Below, piece by piece: positions 25,741 through 37,429 of a stretch of 64,000 nucleotides of DNA. This stretch comes from Plectrocnemia conspersa (taxonomy: Eukaryota; Arthropoda; Insecta; Trichoptera; Polycentropodidae). Made by a program: the position numbers and the translations under genes. The stretch's first letter is position 1. Each line of letters starts with the position of its first letter. The notes below the pieces were generated by a model that worked only from the letters and a program-made list of their open reading frames with translations, was not told where the DNA came from and did no database searches. The stretch is from the NCBI GenBank assembly GCA_009617715.1, contig VTFK01000586.1, positions 1 to 64,000 of the forward strand, written 5' to 3'.

Positions 25741-26870
25741 TTAATATACAATTTTTAAAAGTGTATAATATATTATTTGTATAGCTTTGTTTTGAATGAC
25801 TTGTAATTTATAAAAAAATATTGATGTTACTCCATGTGTTAAAATGGGCCTAATTAATTGTTGATAGATTAAAATTATATTTTTAATAATTAGCGCGCTT
25901 ATCGGTCTAAGAGCCGCAATGGCGGCAAGTCCTTTAGAGCGAAGTTGCAAAATATGTTTATTAAATTTATGCTTGGAGTAAGCCCAGTTATTTAACGCTT
26001 GTTTTCCTTTTGACGTTATTGCCATCTTCATTTAGGAGAGGTGGTGGCAAAGTTTGTCTAAGTTTTGTAAAATTAATTGTTATTTTAATTTTCCACCTCT
26101 CAAAATATTTATTTAAGATTTCAACAGATGTTAGTAATGTATTTGCGATTGGTTTAACACCGTAAGCACTAGTTAAAATATTTTTTTTTTTTTTTTTTTT
26201 TTGGGATATCATTCGTAGAAAAAATAAAGAGGAACGGCCCGAATAATCTTCCCTGATGATTTCCAGCTGGAATTTTGTAGTGAAACAACATAGCTTCTAC
26301 TTTTCAAATATGCGCGTATTGAGCGTAACAGATATTCATGGAGTATGTTTTTATATAATTTATTAATTAAATCGTCATGCTATACTGTGTCGAAAGCTTT
26401 GTCTATATCTAACATTAAAAATCACGTTATTTTTTAATATTAAAATTAGTGCATATGTGCTTCGTTAAACTATTAGGCTTATGTGTTTTTCCGGAACTAT
26501 TCGTTAATAATTTTATTTCTGAAAGATTCATTTGAACGCATCAGGATTATTTTTTTCAAATATTTTACTAAGTGGCAGTAGCGATAACTAATCAGATTTA
26601 TAGGATCCTTATCGGGTTTTTATCGGATGAATTTTAGCGGTTTTCCATACGGTTGGAAAATACCCAAAAGATAGACAGGCGTTAAATATGTTTGTTAAGT
26701 AATGAATGCAAATTCCAGGAAGGTGTTTAATCAACGTGTTATCTAATTTATCTATTTCAGGACTTTTTTACTTTTGGAGTTTTTAATAACACTATAAATT
26801 TTCCCTGAGCTAATTTTGCGAATTAAATCCTTATCTACCGCGGATGCTTCTATTTTTCTTATTGATCTAT
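25741..26870 (-). pseudogene. jockey-like non-LTR retrotransposon, broken reverse transcriptase
   Basis: On the - strand the order of RT motifs is preserved. Near 26680 the sequence reads FGYFPTVWKTAKIHPIK. 26415-26380 reads MLDIDKAFDTV and then a stop. Near 26250 is a degenerate 'GxxxGPxLF' area. 26212-25988 reads ANTLLTSVEILNKYFERWKI. 26031-25741 reads FNKHILQLRSKGLAAIAALR and QQLIRPILTHGV, the jockey C-terminal RT/thumb pattern. Stops and frameshifts inactivate it. A run of about 22 T (26181-26202) sits where the catalytic YADD box should be. No endonuclease domain is readable. Confidence 0.85.
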
Positions 26871-26888
26871 TTACTTCGTTTTCACTTT

Positions 26889-27120
26889 TTAACCCTTTAA
26901 ACGCCAGCGCCTTTTTAGTAAGTCGCCTGTTTTTTCTCTTAACGGGTCGGTGCCTTTTTCTAAAAATAAATGTAAAATAATTGGTTTACTGATGAATGAA
27001 TATAATATTCTTTAATACTTTAAAAAAATGTAAATAATTCGTTACCGTGTTTTAAAAAATTAATTTGTAAAAAAATCAATAAATGATTCACCGGTGAGTC
27101 GCTGGCGTTTAAGTGTTTAA
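26889..27120. mobile_element. piggyBac-like MITE with TTAA duplication
   Basis: TTAA 26889-26892 is followed by CCCTTTAAACGCCAGCG. The other end reads CGCTGGCGTTTAAGTGT followed by TTAA 27117-27120. So about 224 bp with ~16-bp inverted ends lie between two TTAA sites, the signature of piggyBac-type transposition. It has no coding capacity. It lies directly upstream of the jockey-like RT remnant, possibly inserted within the same retroelement. Confidence 0.85.
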
Positions 27121-28153
27121 ATTTTATAGTAAGTTCGAATGATACAGAAATAGCGTCAGCTAATGATATTTCCAGTTTTGTCACATTGCAATATGCAAAA
27201 TCACGTATAAATGCAAGCTCTTTGTTTAGGAGTCACTTATTTTATGGTATGGGCTTGTTTTCGCATTCTCCATACTTCAAAAAATTATCGGCATAAAAGC
27301 GCGAGGCGCTTTTCTGCACTTTTTCACATCAGAATCATTGAGTATATTTTAAGGAGTATTTCAGTCTAGCCATGTGGCTTCCGCAGATGGAACGTAATAA
27401 TAAAAGTTCGTATAAATATGGGCTACATAGAAAATTGCACGATTTTCGGACGCGTAAAAATATTCTTGCGCAAGTTTCCGAATCGCGCCCACTGACCGCT
27501 AATGCGTTTTATATACTCAGTTATCGCTAACTACTAAATATATTCCAATATAAATACTCCAATAGATGCTAGAAAAAAATAATCTATTTTTACATATTAA
27601 TATAAATTATGATCCTATCGAAATGACGCCACAGCAATCCAATCATTACATTGAATTTTCACAATTTAACCGTTTATAATAACACTTTGTGGCGCTTTTT
27701 GTTATTAATGTCATTATTATTGTCGATACGCACGATAGCTTTATTGATATCTGAAAGGGCACTTTGTGTATATGGGAAATCGTTTAGGTGTGACCTTCTT
27801 AATCCATTTATACGTATTGGAGTTATATTGCCTCCATCACCATCATCATTGTAATAATATCGTATTAACCACTCTTGGAAATATTTTATGAAATATAATT
27901 CGTTGCAATTTTCGCCAACAGATGTCTATAGTTTGTGAAAAATTGATCATTAGTCTTGATATATTTTATCCAATAAACGATACACGCACGAATATAGTAC
28001 GCTTAATGGATCGTTTCCCCAATTTGTTTATTTCCCCAAGTACTTTTACCACCTTTCCATTTAGACGGGTTATAGCCGAAGGAAGTTAGCGCGTCAGGTT
28101 TTAGTGTCAATTTAAGGCGTCGCTGGGCAAAAACGGCACTAAACGTCTTTTGT

Positions 28154-28205
28154 ATGGCACCTTATAAAAATAAAGGTGTAGTCTCTGCTTCGATCTATAG
28201 CACAG
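28154..28205 (+). CDS. Candidate alternative first exon (17 codons, phase 1)
   Basis: ATG at 28154 opens MAPYKNKGVVSASIYST plus one base, ending CACAG|gtaagtat, a strong donor. Its phase (1) is the same as that of exon 1 at 12738, so it could splice to exon 2 at 53783 and replace the N-terminus with a non-hydrophobic one. This would remove most of the signal peptide and give an intracellular isoform. There is no transcript evidence; a donor with an in-phase ATG can occur by chance. Confidence 0.22.
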
Positions 28206-28851
28206 GTAAGTATATACTCGTTCCGTAAAAGCGGGATGGGCAAAAGTAATCGAGGTTTATATAAATTGACAAAAGAAATTCTACTTATAATGTTAGCAAG
28301 AACTCGATACAAGATAGCCGGTATTAGATACTGTCTTGAAAATTGATGTATGCGTTAATAACGCTTTCAATAATTTGCTTGTATGTATAAAAAAAAAAAA
28401 AATAGAGTAATCAAACGAAGCTTTCAAAGCTCATCCACTTTCTATAAAAGCGCTAGACTGCTTGCGTGACTTTGCCCATAAACATCGATATTTTGTCGTA
28501 TAATCACGTTGCGGAAAAGTGATTGTCGGCCATAGACCTAGTTTTATCGACTTACTACCACTCTAGAACAATGCACTTTATTGAATATTAAAATATTTAT
28601 AAAAAAAATAATCCACTAACACGAGACTACCCATGTTTACCACCAATTTCATATTTCACTATGTTGAAATTCAAAGACATCTATTGACATTTAATGAAAC
28701 TAAAATGAAAATGTTCAACTCCTTACTATTATTTTTATTATTTTTTTCGCTAAAATAATAAAAAAATATTTGGATATTATTTAAAATTTTGTTGACTAAA
28801 AATATATTAGGGCATATATGGCACTGCATGCAGTAGTAACTATATTATAGT

Positions 28852-30100
28852 TATAGGGATGGCGAACTTTTTTATATGCGCGTGCCAAAAATTTACATAT
28901 CAGTTATTTATCAATTAGAGTTTTGCTGCTGACCATTTGACAACAAATGCTTTGTATTTGATTCATATGTTGTCACATTTAGTTATATGCATACCAAACT
29001 GGATTCATCGGTCAATCTATTTCTATATTCCACTACATTTTATAAAATTAATGTAGAAAGGAAAATTGCTAATATAATTTTAAATATTTCTGAAATGGTA
29101 TTCCAAGTTCTCATTATTTCTTCTTCTGCATTATTTTTATTTATATTTGATTGGATTTTACAATTAATTTTTTCTCAAATCTTGATTGAAATTCATTCTT
29201 CTTCATAATTATTTTCTATATATTTAAATTCAGCCACCTGAAAATCTCCAAATTGAGAGTATCTGCAGACACAACATCTGGATATAAAATAGATTTTGAT
29301 ATCTCTTTAAATATTATGTATTGTGGGACTCTTGAAAATACTCATTCTATATTGATTAAACAACTATAGAAAATTCTTAAATTAATTAAATTTTTTCTGA
29401 TTTTTTAGCGTCTTCAAATTTTTTTGTGTTCAGAAAATATTTTAATTTGTTGGATATGTTCCCTTCATATGCTTTAATAAAATCAAATACGACAATTATT
29501 GTTCTGTAACAACTTGCAGTTTAATATTTAATTCATTTAAATGTGAGCACAAATCAGTACAAATATTATCTGACTATAGTTTTCTTTATCTACACACTCA
29601 AAGAATCTTTGAAGAACTTTTCTACATTGCTGCCATTGCAATATGTTGTACATAAGTGTAACATATTGTACACCGAGTTTACCATTTCTAATGCCTACAA
29701 AAATTGCCTTTTGCCTAAGCCGCATGCAGATAAAAAGTAAACCAATTTTGCTACAAGGTTTATAACGTTTTCCAGTAACTTTAAGCCGTGCTTAGAGCAT
29801 AAAACCTCCTGATGCAATGCAAGCCCAGAACTGGATGTGCAATGCGTTTCGTAAATAAATGTATAAAACCGTTTTCCTTTCTCAGTAGCTACTGAAGCAA
29901 TTTTGGAAAGATCTATTTATCTTTAACTGAGTAGATTTACAGCTGCACTGCAAATATCTACTCCTTTTGTTGTTGTTGCTGATTATGTTAAACTGATTTT
30001 TTTCCCAATACAATAACGAACCAAAATTGCATGTCAGTGCTCTCTCAGTTCTCAGACTGTTGTTGACACAGCGGCGTGTCAAAAAGAGTCAGTGACAATT
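28852..30100 (-). mobile_element. hAT element remnant
   Basis: A hAT-like terminus, TAGGGATGGCGAACTTTTTT, starts at about 28855. On the - strand, 29725-29537 and the sequence upstream of it read QWQQCRKVLQRFFECVDKEN, matching the 'EVRWLSRGKVLQRFFEL' block of hAT transposases related to ZMYM/GTF2IRD2-type proteins. Frames are heavily broken. I could not identify the other terminus. Confidence 0.6.
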
Positions 30101-30255
30101 TGACAAATGATTTATATTGGAATTGTGATGCATTTTCATACATCACATGTTTTTTATACAAAGTTGTACGTCATACAACGGTGTGATCCATATATGCATC
30201 ACAATGAACTGTAGGGTTAAATGATTTACGTTTCATTTTATGAGTTTCACTTGCA

Positions 30256-30300
30256 TTTTCGCAACACATGACTAATACACTTTCGCAACACATGACTAAA
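30256..30300. repeat. Short tandem duplication
   Basis: 'tttcgcaacacatgacta' appears twice, about 24 bp apart. Confidence 0.85.
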
Positions 30301-30314
30301 ATTTCAATACAATT

Positions 30315-30900
30315 GTGGTCAGAATTTATATTATATGTGTCATAAGTTACATTTAAAGGTCAGAATATAAGCGGCCAGAATAAATATTAATTGCTTGGAA
30401 TTTATTTTAAATGATTATAAATTAAATTGGAATAGTCAGAATTATTTTGACAGGTGGTCAGCATAATAATACATGGTCATTATCAAGGTGTTTTAGGGCC
30501 AACTTGTTTGGTTGCGCTCACAACATTGTCAGATTACACAAAAAGCCAAGCGTGCTCTTAGCTGTCGCTCTGTCGTTATTCCCGCTTCGTTTGCAGCTTT
30601 GAATATCTTCGCGTCCTGCATTAAATTAAATAGATTTGTTACAGATTCGTTGAGAGTTATTTATGGGGTGTTCAAGTTCTGACCAACGCTCGCCTAACTC
30701 AACCTAGCCTGCTCAACACTTTTGGTGCAAGCGTGATATTTTATAAGATATTTGTACAATAAATAATTTATTGCCCATTTATATTTATAAATGTTATAAT
30801 ATTGTTTTTAATTCACATGATTGTCCTATATTTTAATTCTGACCATGTGCCAGTTGATATTTATTCTAATTTTTATTCTGACCTGACTGATTTAAAATTT
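30315..30900. repeat. Inverted 'ggtcagaat' repeats
   Basis: 'GGTCAGAAT' or close variants occur several times at 30318-30480. The complement 'ATTCTGACC' type occurs at 30675 and 30836-30890. Together they suggest a degenerate non-autonomous element with internally repeated ends. The middle (about 30500-30700) is less AT-rich and unrecognised. Confidence 0.4.
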
Positions 30901-30914
30901 TTAAATTATTTTTT

Positions 30915-31182
30915 CAAGCGCGGATAATCCGCACTCTAATTGAGAGTACACTGTATGTTATGTAATCATAATTAAAAATCAGCTATTTGGACTTTAATTG
31001 AAAGGATCTATCACCAGCAAAGAATTGAATCTAGCATTGACATATTGAAGATTTATTTCAGTACCCCTTATTTATTGTTTATTTCATATTTAAAACGGAT
31101 GCACATTATCATTTAAAAAAATGAATTTATCTTAAGCTCGAATAATCCACAATCCGGATAATCAAGAGTACACTATTTATAT
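30915..31182. mobile_element. Two Tigger/pogo-like termini
   Basis: 'gcggataatccgcac ... gagagtacactgta' at about 30918-30957 and 'ccggataatcaagagtacac' at about 31153-31172 both resemble the complement of the pogo/Tigger end ('CAGTGTACTCTC..GATTATCCG'). Both face the same way, so these are the ends of two elements rather than the two ends of one. No transposase is seen. Confidence 0.5.
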
Positions 31183-31655
31183 TGTACATATGTATGTTAT
31201 ATGGTCATGCGTCATGATGACGTTAGTGTTCATTTCGCTCACATTGTCGAAGCGGCTCTGCGTTCAGTGTGTATTTTTATGCGTACGTTGAATGACCATG
31301 AACGGTGACATTGCACTCCGAGCGGTGCAGTTCACTCGAGTGCATCTGTTGCATTCCGCTCGGCCTACCAGCTGCGCCTGCTGTCTCCCTGGTCTCCGTC
31401 CGCACTCGATTGCTTCAGCGTACTCTGTAAACGAGGCTAAAAATTCTCCTACATAATAAAAAACAACCTTCACCAGTGCATCTTGAAATCGCTATGTTCC
31501 ATGCACCCCACACACGCTTATTAAAATGCAATCATTACGTCAGCGATAAATAGGTACATTTTTGTGAGTTTAAACACTCGTACACTCGTTTCACTATTTT
31601 GTGCGGCACTTTTTTAATTTGCCTACTTATTTTAAGTGGCTCAGAACTGTTGATT

Positions 31656-31923
31656 TACTAACGCAGGGCTCGGCAACCTATGACCCGCAGATCACCAAGT
31701 GACCCGTTTGATGATTTAAAGTGACCCATTTAAATTCTGCAAATGGTTTTTTTTATTATACGTATGTATGTACATGTGCCGAATAACGTTTTACGATGTT
31801 ATAACCAGATCACATATATAGTTGTTAGGACCAAAAATATTTACTTACCCGAATAGTCTTCTTAATAGTCACATTTTAAATATTTTGACTCAGTCAAAAA
31901 GATTGCCGAGACCTGTACTAGCG
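31656..31923. mobile_element. hAT-type MITE with 8-bp target duplication
   Basis: The element 31664-31915 begins CAGGGCTCGGCAACCTATGA and ends (reverse complement) CAGGTCTCGGCAATCTTTTT. It is flanked by tactaacg (31656-31663) and tactagcg (31916-31923), matching at 7 of 8 bases. The ~250-bp length, CAGGG start and 8-bp duplication are diagnostic of hAT non-autonomous elements. It has no coding capacity. Confidence 0.9.
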
Positions 31924-32129
31924 TCTAATTTTTGCGCATGCTTTCGAGCTGCATGGTTTTTATTCAACGAGTGCCTTAAGTTAGTTATTAACAACTTAAA
32001 AAAGGACGCCCACGACCTTCTTCATCTTCAAGGCTCTCATCCCCGGCAGAATATTTTTGAAATCTTCATTACGATTTTGAATGCGCGAAAAAAATGTCAT
32101 CTAAAAATACGGAAAAAATAAATTATATA

Positions 32130-32365
32130 GGAGTTGTTGGGAGAATCAGTCGTACCATATAGTACCGTAGGCTCATGCACACTCAAAAGTCAAAAACATT
32201 TCAATTTTTAATTTATTTTTAACTATTATAATACAATAAAATAATATCACATAATGACAATTTTGCATACAACTTCATCCAAGAAACACTTAACATGTAG
32301 TCCAACATTGCATTTTATGCATCTGATAGGGGAATGTGTATGGCAAAGCCCACATCATGTTCGGT
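32130..32365 (-). mobile_element. 3' end of a piggyBac-like element
   Basis: The - strand reads CGLCHTHSPIRCIKCNVGLH followed by VKCFLDE at about 32350-32270, matching the C-terminal cysteine-rich zinc-finger of piggyBac transposases (CxxC...CxxC...C). Downstream at 32145-32170 is a palindromic 'cgtaccatatagtaccgta' like piggyBac subterminal repeats. The upstream part of the transposase is replaced by mariner sequence at about 32370. Confidence 0.65.
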
Positions 32366-32384
32366 TACTTTATTCTATAACCAA

Positions 32385-33448
32385 ATGATCTTTACCATCA
32401 TATATATTAATGGCAAAATTGTAATTTTCGATGACTTTTTCATACATTTCGGGCGGACTCTCGGCTATAACATGACGGATATTGGTTTTTAGGTGCTCCA
32501 CGTCTCGGATTTGTCAGCGTAGACATGACTCATAACGTAACCCCACAAATAAAAATCCAACGACGTTATATCGCATGATATTGGGGGCCAGTTGTGATAT
32601 AATGCAACTGGGAACTTTTCACGCAAAACATCCAACATTGCACTCGATGTGTGGCAAGTTGCACCTTGTTGAAACGGCATGTCTTCCGCATCAATTTTTT
32701 CGATTTCGTGCCAAAAATAATCGGTTATCATTCGCCTCTTTGACTGTTACAATTCGACCTTCATCGTTTTCAAAAAAGTAAGGCCCAATAACGCCTCATG
32801 GCTACAATGCACACCAAACAGTTACTTTTTGGGCATGTAATGCTCTCTTCGTGAATTACATAAGGTTTTTACTTTCCCCATATGCGGCAATTTTGCCGCA
32901 TATGTGGAAGTTAATCCTGAAAAATCAGTATTAACTTCCTGGTGCTTTACCGCATAATCTGCAAAAATTCTTTGATGTTCATGCTCTCTGAGCTTCAATT
33001 TTTGTGTTATCTGAATTTTATACGGGTGTAGGAGCAAGACCAGCTGCAATATGTGCTAAAAGGAGCCATATTAAAGCCCAAAAGCTGTGAACGCTGACGA
33101 ATTGACAATTCCAGTTCTTCGACCACATTTTCGCTTACAGCAGCAATATTCTCGGCTGAACTTACCTTAACTTCAGCGCTTATATTATCTTTAAAATAAT
33201 ACTATGCAGTGAATTGTTCGCTCAGTATGACGATGAAATTAACCGTAACCTTCCTGTAAATTTCTATATATAGTTCGCACAGAATTGTCATTTCTGTACA
33301 ACCATTGAACAATTTCAACGCGTTCATTTCTGTACAACCATTGAACAATTTTGCAAACTAACATTTCATACTTTGAACTCGCGTGATTATTGACAGCTGT
33401 CTGATTTACAATGCTACCAACATAAAAAACTTGAATTGAATCAACCTG
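32385..33448 (-). mobile_element. mariner remnant abutting the piggyBac 3' end
   Basis: The - strand shows ordered mariner blocks. The TIR is at 33448-33370. About 33170-33060 reads ENVVEELELSIRQRSQLLGF. 33049-32822 contains PYKIQITQKLKLREHEHQRI. 32731-32489 contains FQQGATCHTSSAM and SLDFYLWGYVMSHVYADKSE, matching 'FQQDGATCHT' and 'LDFFLWGYVK..VYADKPET'. The C-terminus runs to about 32385. Frameshifts separate the blocks. The Asp of 'FQQDGA' is missing (FQQGA), removing a catalytic residue. A 26-nt palindrome at 32879-32904 lies within it. Confidence 0.88.
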
Positions 33449-33693
33449 TACATAGATTTAATACTAGAAATATAAATAATTTAAGGATAGATAGGTAGAA
33501 ACAAGTATGACCAGGGAAATATTGTATGGAGGTGTGAATTTATATAATACTATTTCTAGGACAATCCGCAAAAATAAAAATGTAGCGGGTTTCCTCAATG
33601 GAATACAGATACACATTTGTGCATTAAAAAAAAATAGTTCTGTTTATGTTTATGTTATATTTTATAAAAAAAAATTATGATATTAAACGAGTT

Positions 33694-33978
33694 TTAATAT
33701 CGAATAAGTAAAAAAAGTATTTTAGTTAACCAGAGTAGAATGTTTTTGGTGGTTTTGAGAATACAATAACACCGATGCACAAGTGCATAAACAGGTGCCG
33801 TTCGTGCGATACAAAATGGCAACGTGCATGGGTTGCAACAGCACCGCATATCCTTTATGCATGAAAAAAGCGGCAACGCCAAGAATTTGACAAATGCGAC
33901 GGATGCGCTCGCGCTCTTCGCCGTTCGTTCATGTACTCCTAGTAAAACAAATTCAAGTAAGGCATACCCTTTAGGCAC
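33694..33978 (-). other. 94-codon open frame in a GC-richer patch
   Basis: A 94-codon - strand frame (33978-33694), cysteine-rich in the middle, has no motif I recognise. The composition differs from its AT-rich surroundings, and an alternate frame on the same strand is also fairly open. It could be a transposon fragment or chance. Confidence 0.15.
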
Positions 33979-34483
33979 CGCATTCTTCTAATCGCATTCT
34001 TGGCACATTTTCCTTTTCGACATCCGTTGCTGTCACAAAAAAACTTTGTTTTTATTTAATAATTACCATCAAAATAATTGTTATTAGCTAAGCCTAAAAT
34101 TTTGTTCGACATAAAAATATTCGTCACGGTGAATATATAATCGTATCCTATAACATATTTCTGATTACCATTAATAAATATAAAATGTACATATTTCCTT
34201 AGCGTCACGAGATTGTGGGTCATACGTCATATGACCTTGTAAAACTGCTCATTTTACAAATCTTGATAAAAAATATAAAAGTAGAGGTAAAATTATTTTT
34301 TTATTCTGTGTAGATAAATAAAACCAAACAAAAACATATATCTTATACAATTTCTCTGAACAAGGCTATCTATAAATATAGAAGCATTTATTATGCAGGT
34401 AAAGAAATACCTTGTAGAGGTAGACGGTTCACCCTCCTAGTAAATAGTAATATATAGATACCTATCTATGTATGTATCATCTA

Positions 34484-34560
34484 AAACAGGGATAGACAAC
34501 ATTTTAAGTCTCGCTGGCTACATTTCACTTTTAGTGTTAGTCGAATGTACTGTATAACAT
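34484..34560 (+). mobile_element. hAT-like terminus, partner not found
   Basis: 'CAGGGATAGACAACATTTTA' followed by 'ctcgctggctacatttcac' resembles the 'CAGGGGTCGGCAACCTTTT..GGCCACA' end of hAT elements. No complementary end or target duplication was identified. Confidence 0.35.
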
Positions 34561-36284
34561 TAAAATAAGTACATACTTACATATAATATACATATATTTT
34601 ATGCCTAAAGAAAAGTTGAAGCTCATTTAGCTGTGTGCGTTTATTTGTATAATTAGAATGGTTTTATAATTTGTGCATGTCTGTTCTCATCGTAGTCTCA
34701 GCAAAGATCGAGTTGCACTCTAGTAGATTCGGAATGACTGTTTATTGGAGCACATCGGACGGTCAAAGGTTTTCCTTAGTCTTCCTATGGTCATCTTGTT
34801 CATTTTAGCATAGCTCCGCTTGGTGTGATTTCCACTAAGCTCTCTTTATACTAATATTCTGATGGAAATACCTGACGGAATTGTTGTGACCCTTCCATTC
34901 CTTGATCCTCTGACAAAGCTTGATAATTCGGGGCGGAACTAGACTCTTTGAGTTTACCTAAAACAGATCTTATCAGACTTTTTGACATGTTCAACAATAG
35001 ATTCGAAATTTGCAAATCACATTAGCTACGTAGTTCAATTCAGAGTGCAGTACCTACCGAAGATATTCAGTCATTATTTTTTTAAAGTTCAATGATTTTA
35101 GTGCACTTGATACCGTTATTGTATGTAACTGCTTTATAACAGTTTAAATTAATTTCGATGCAACAATTGTTGTTGTTTCAAACAGCTGTACACCCAAATT
35201 ATTTTTATAGTTTACTTTTTTATTTATAAACGCAGAGATATATGTGAAATAAAAGACGGAAAAGCGATTTATCGCCCTTGATTACATCGCATATTTGAGG
35301 AGCAAATACGTAGAATTTTATTTTTTCAATATGCATATAAACATCTAATATATAGTTGATAATTTATTATATTTTTTATATTACATGTCTATACGTGAAA
35401 TTTTATCATAAAATAGACTTGCTCAAAGTGATAAATAGTCAACAAAGATATATTATATAAAAATAAAATATAAATTATAAACATGTATTTTTAAATATGA
35501 AATCTGATTTCTTGACTTGACAGATTTCCTTAATGCGTCATGATGGCCTTTTTACAAAATAGTTCAAACATTTCATACATATACTTCACTTATATTTTAT
35601 ATGTACATGTAGACAATCGAGATTTATTGTTCGATATTTCGTTAAAGACCTGACATAATCTTGAGCTAAAAGTAAGTTTCTTTCGATACCTCTGACCTAT
35701 ATTATATAACGTCGAGTAAAACCATTCAATTTTAATGCTTCTTTCAATTTATTATATTTGTCAGTAAGTTTTTTTGCCCTATGGAATAGGCAGACTGACA
35801 CTGAAATTAACGTAAGTGAACAATAATAAGATTCAGAATTTAGCTATTTGTATATTGCTATTGTCTAGCAACATTAAGTTTCAAAAATAAATTTATTTAT
35901 TTCGTGTTAATTATTTAAAAAATATAAGGAGAAATCCATTTGATGTATGCCGTGTGAGTATCCATATTATGCATTGAATTTTTTTTATGTTGCGTTTATG
36001 ACTTTTTTTTCAATAGGTATGTTTCGTAAGGAATATATTTAAAACACTAAAGAATGACTATAACTTTTACAGCCAATGATATTATATAATAGTGTCTAGA
36101 TGACTCATATTTAGTATAATAATTTGGAGTGCCGAATGAAGTGATAATGTCAGTCGTCAATAGTGTCATCTTAGGTGGTGGATGTCCACCAGAAATAATT
36201 GTATTGTCTGTTGCTATGAATGAGTCTTACATAGACACATAATTTACATAAAAAACAGAATTTGCAATATTAAACTTATATATG

Positions 36285-36370
36285 ACCTAAACCTAATGAA
36301 AGTTGTGAAACTATAGTTATATAGCATATACTTTCACTTGGGCTTATATCAGTTAAATTATATTTTCGCT
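36285..36370. repeat. Fragment of module A
   Basis: 'gacctaaacctaatgaaagttgt' is like the start of the 10.2-kb copy, followed by 'cagttaaattatattttcgct'. The fragment is broken off by AT-rich DNA and then a mariner remnant. Confidence 0.5.
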
Positions 36371-36499
36371 GATGATCCAACTTCAGTTTCCGAACTTATT
36401 TTAAATAAAACAAACCAATTTAAGGATAGCTACGGGTTTTTTTATTAATCGAACATTTTATGTTTTTATTAATTATGAAAAATAATATCAATTAAATGT

Positions 36500-37215
36500 C
36501 ACTCTCTAGACCTTTTGCAGCAGCCGATTTTTTTCAGGCGGTATCTCGGCTATTACTTGGCGGATGTTGGTTTTTATGTGCTCCAACGTTTCGGGCTGGT
36601 CGGTGTAAACACAACTCTTTGCGTAACCCCAGAAAAACATCCAACGGTGCTAAATCGCATAATCTTGGCGGATAGTTGACGTCACTAAAACATGAAATAA
36701 TGTGACCTGGGAGCTTTTCACGCAAAACTTCCAAGCCCGGCAAGTTTCGCCATTTTATTGGAACCACGTGTCTTCCATATCAATATATTCGACATCGTGC
36801 CAAAAATAACGGTTATCATGCGCCTCATTGACTGGTACAGTCTGACCTTCATTGTTTACAAAAAGTAAGGCGCAATGACGCCACCCAACCACAATACGCA
36901 CCAAACAGTTCTCGTCTGAATAGGTACCACGATGATACATAAACCTTACCCTATCTTTAAAAAATACTACGCAGTGAATTGTTCGCTCAGTATAATGATG
37001 AATTTGACCGTAATCTTCACGTAAATTTCTATACAGTTCGTACAGAATTGTTATTTCTGTACAACTATTGAACAATTTTATCACGTTTAATGGCGGTTAA
37101 GCGATCCATTTCGTAATATTTCGTATGTGTTGTTGCAAACTAACATTTGACACTTTGAACAAGCGTGATTATTGACATTTGTCGAATTTACAGTGCTGCC
37201 AGCATAGAAAACTCG
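36500..37215 (-). mobile_element. mariner remnant, second copy
   Basis: 37084-36755 (- strand) starts with the N-terminal block 'YELYRNLREDYGQIHHYTER' and jumps to GQTVPVNEAHDNRYFWHDVE, so the middle of the transposase is deleted. 36767-36534 continues with 'LEVLREKLPGHIISCFSDVN' and 'PPRLCDLAPLDVFLG'. The TIR is at 37150-37215 ('gtgattattgac', 'tttacagtgctgcc', 'actcgaattg'). Fragments of module A flank both sides (36285-36370 and 37225-37320), so the mariner may have inserted into a module A copy. Confidence 0.85.
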
Positions 37216-37224
37216 AATTGGATC

Positions 37225-37320
37225 ACAATCTACCGTTGAAAATGTATTCGGATATGTTTTACTGAAACGTCAGTGAAAATATAACTTCATCAGTAATATA
37301 CATTAACCACTAAAATTTGT
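37225..37320. repeat. Fragment of module A
   Basis: 'taccgttgaaaatgtattc' and 'gtgaaaatataacttca' match the middle of the module. It begins immediately after the mariner TIR. Confidence 0.55.
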
Positions 37321-37429
37321 TAGTAGTACGTATTCCACGTGAACTTTATGAAGCACTGACCTTATAAATTATTTTAATAAATAAAATCTACATACTCTCA
37401 TTCAATTTAATTATTCACAAAATATATGA

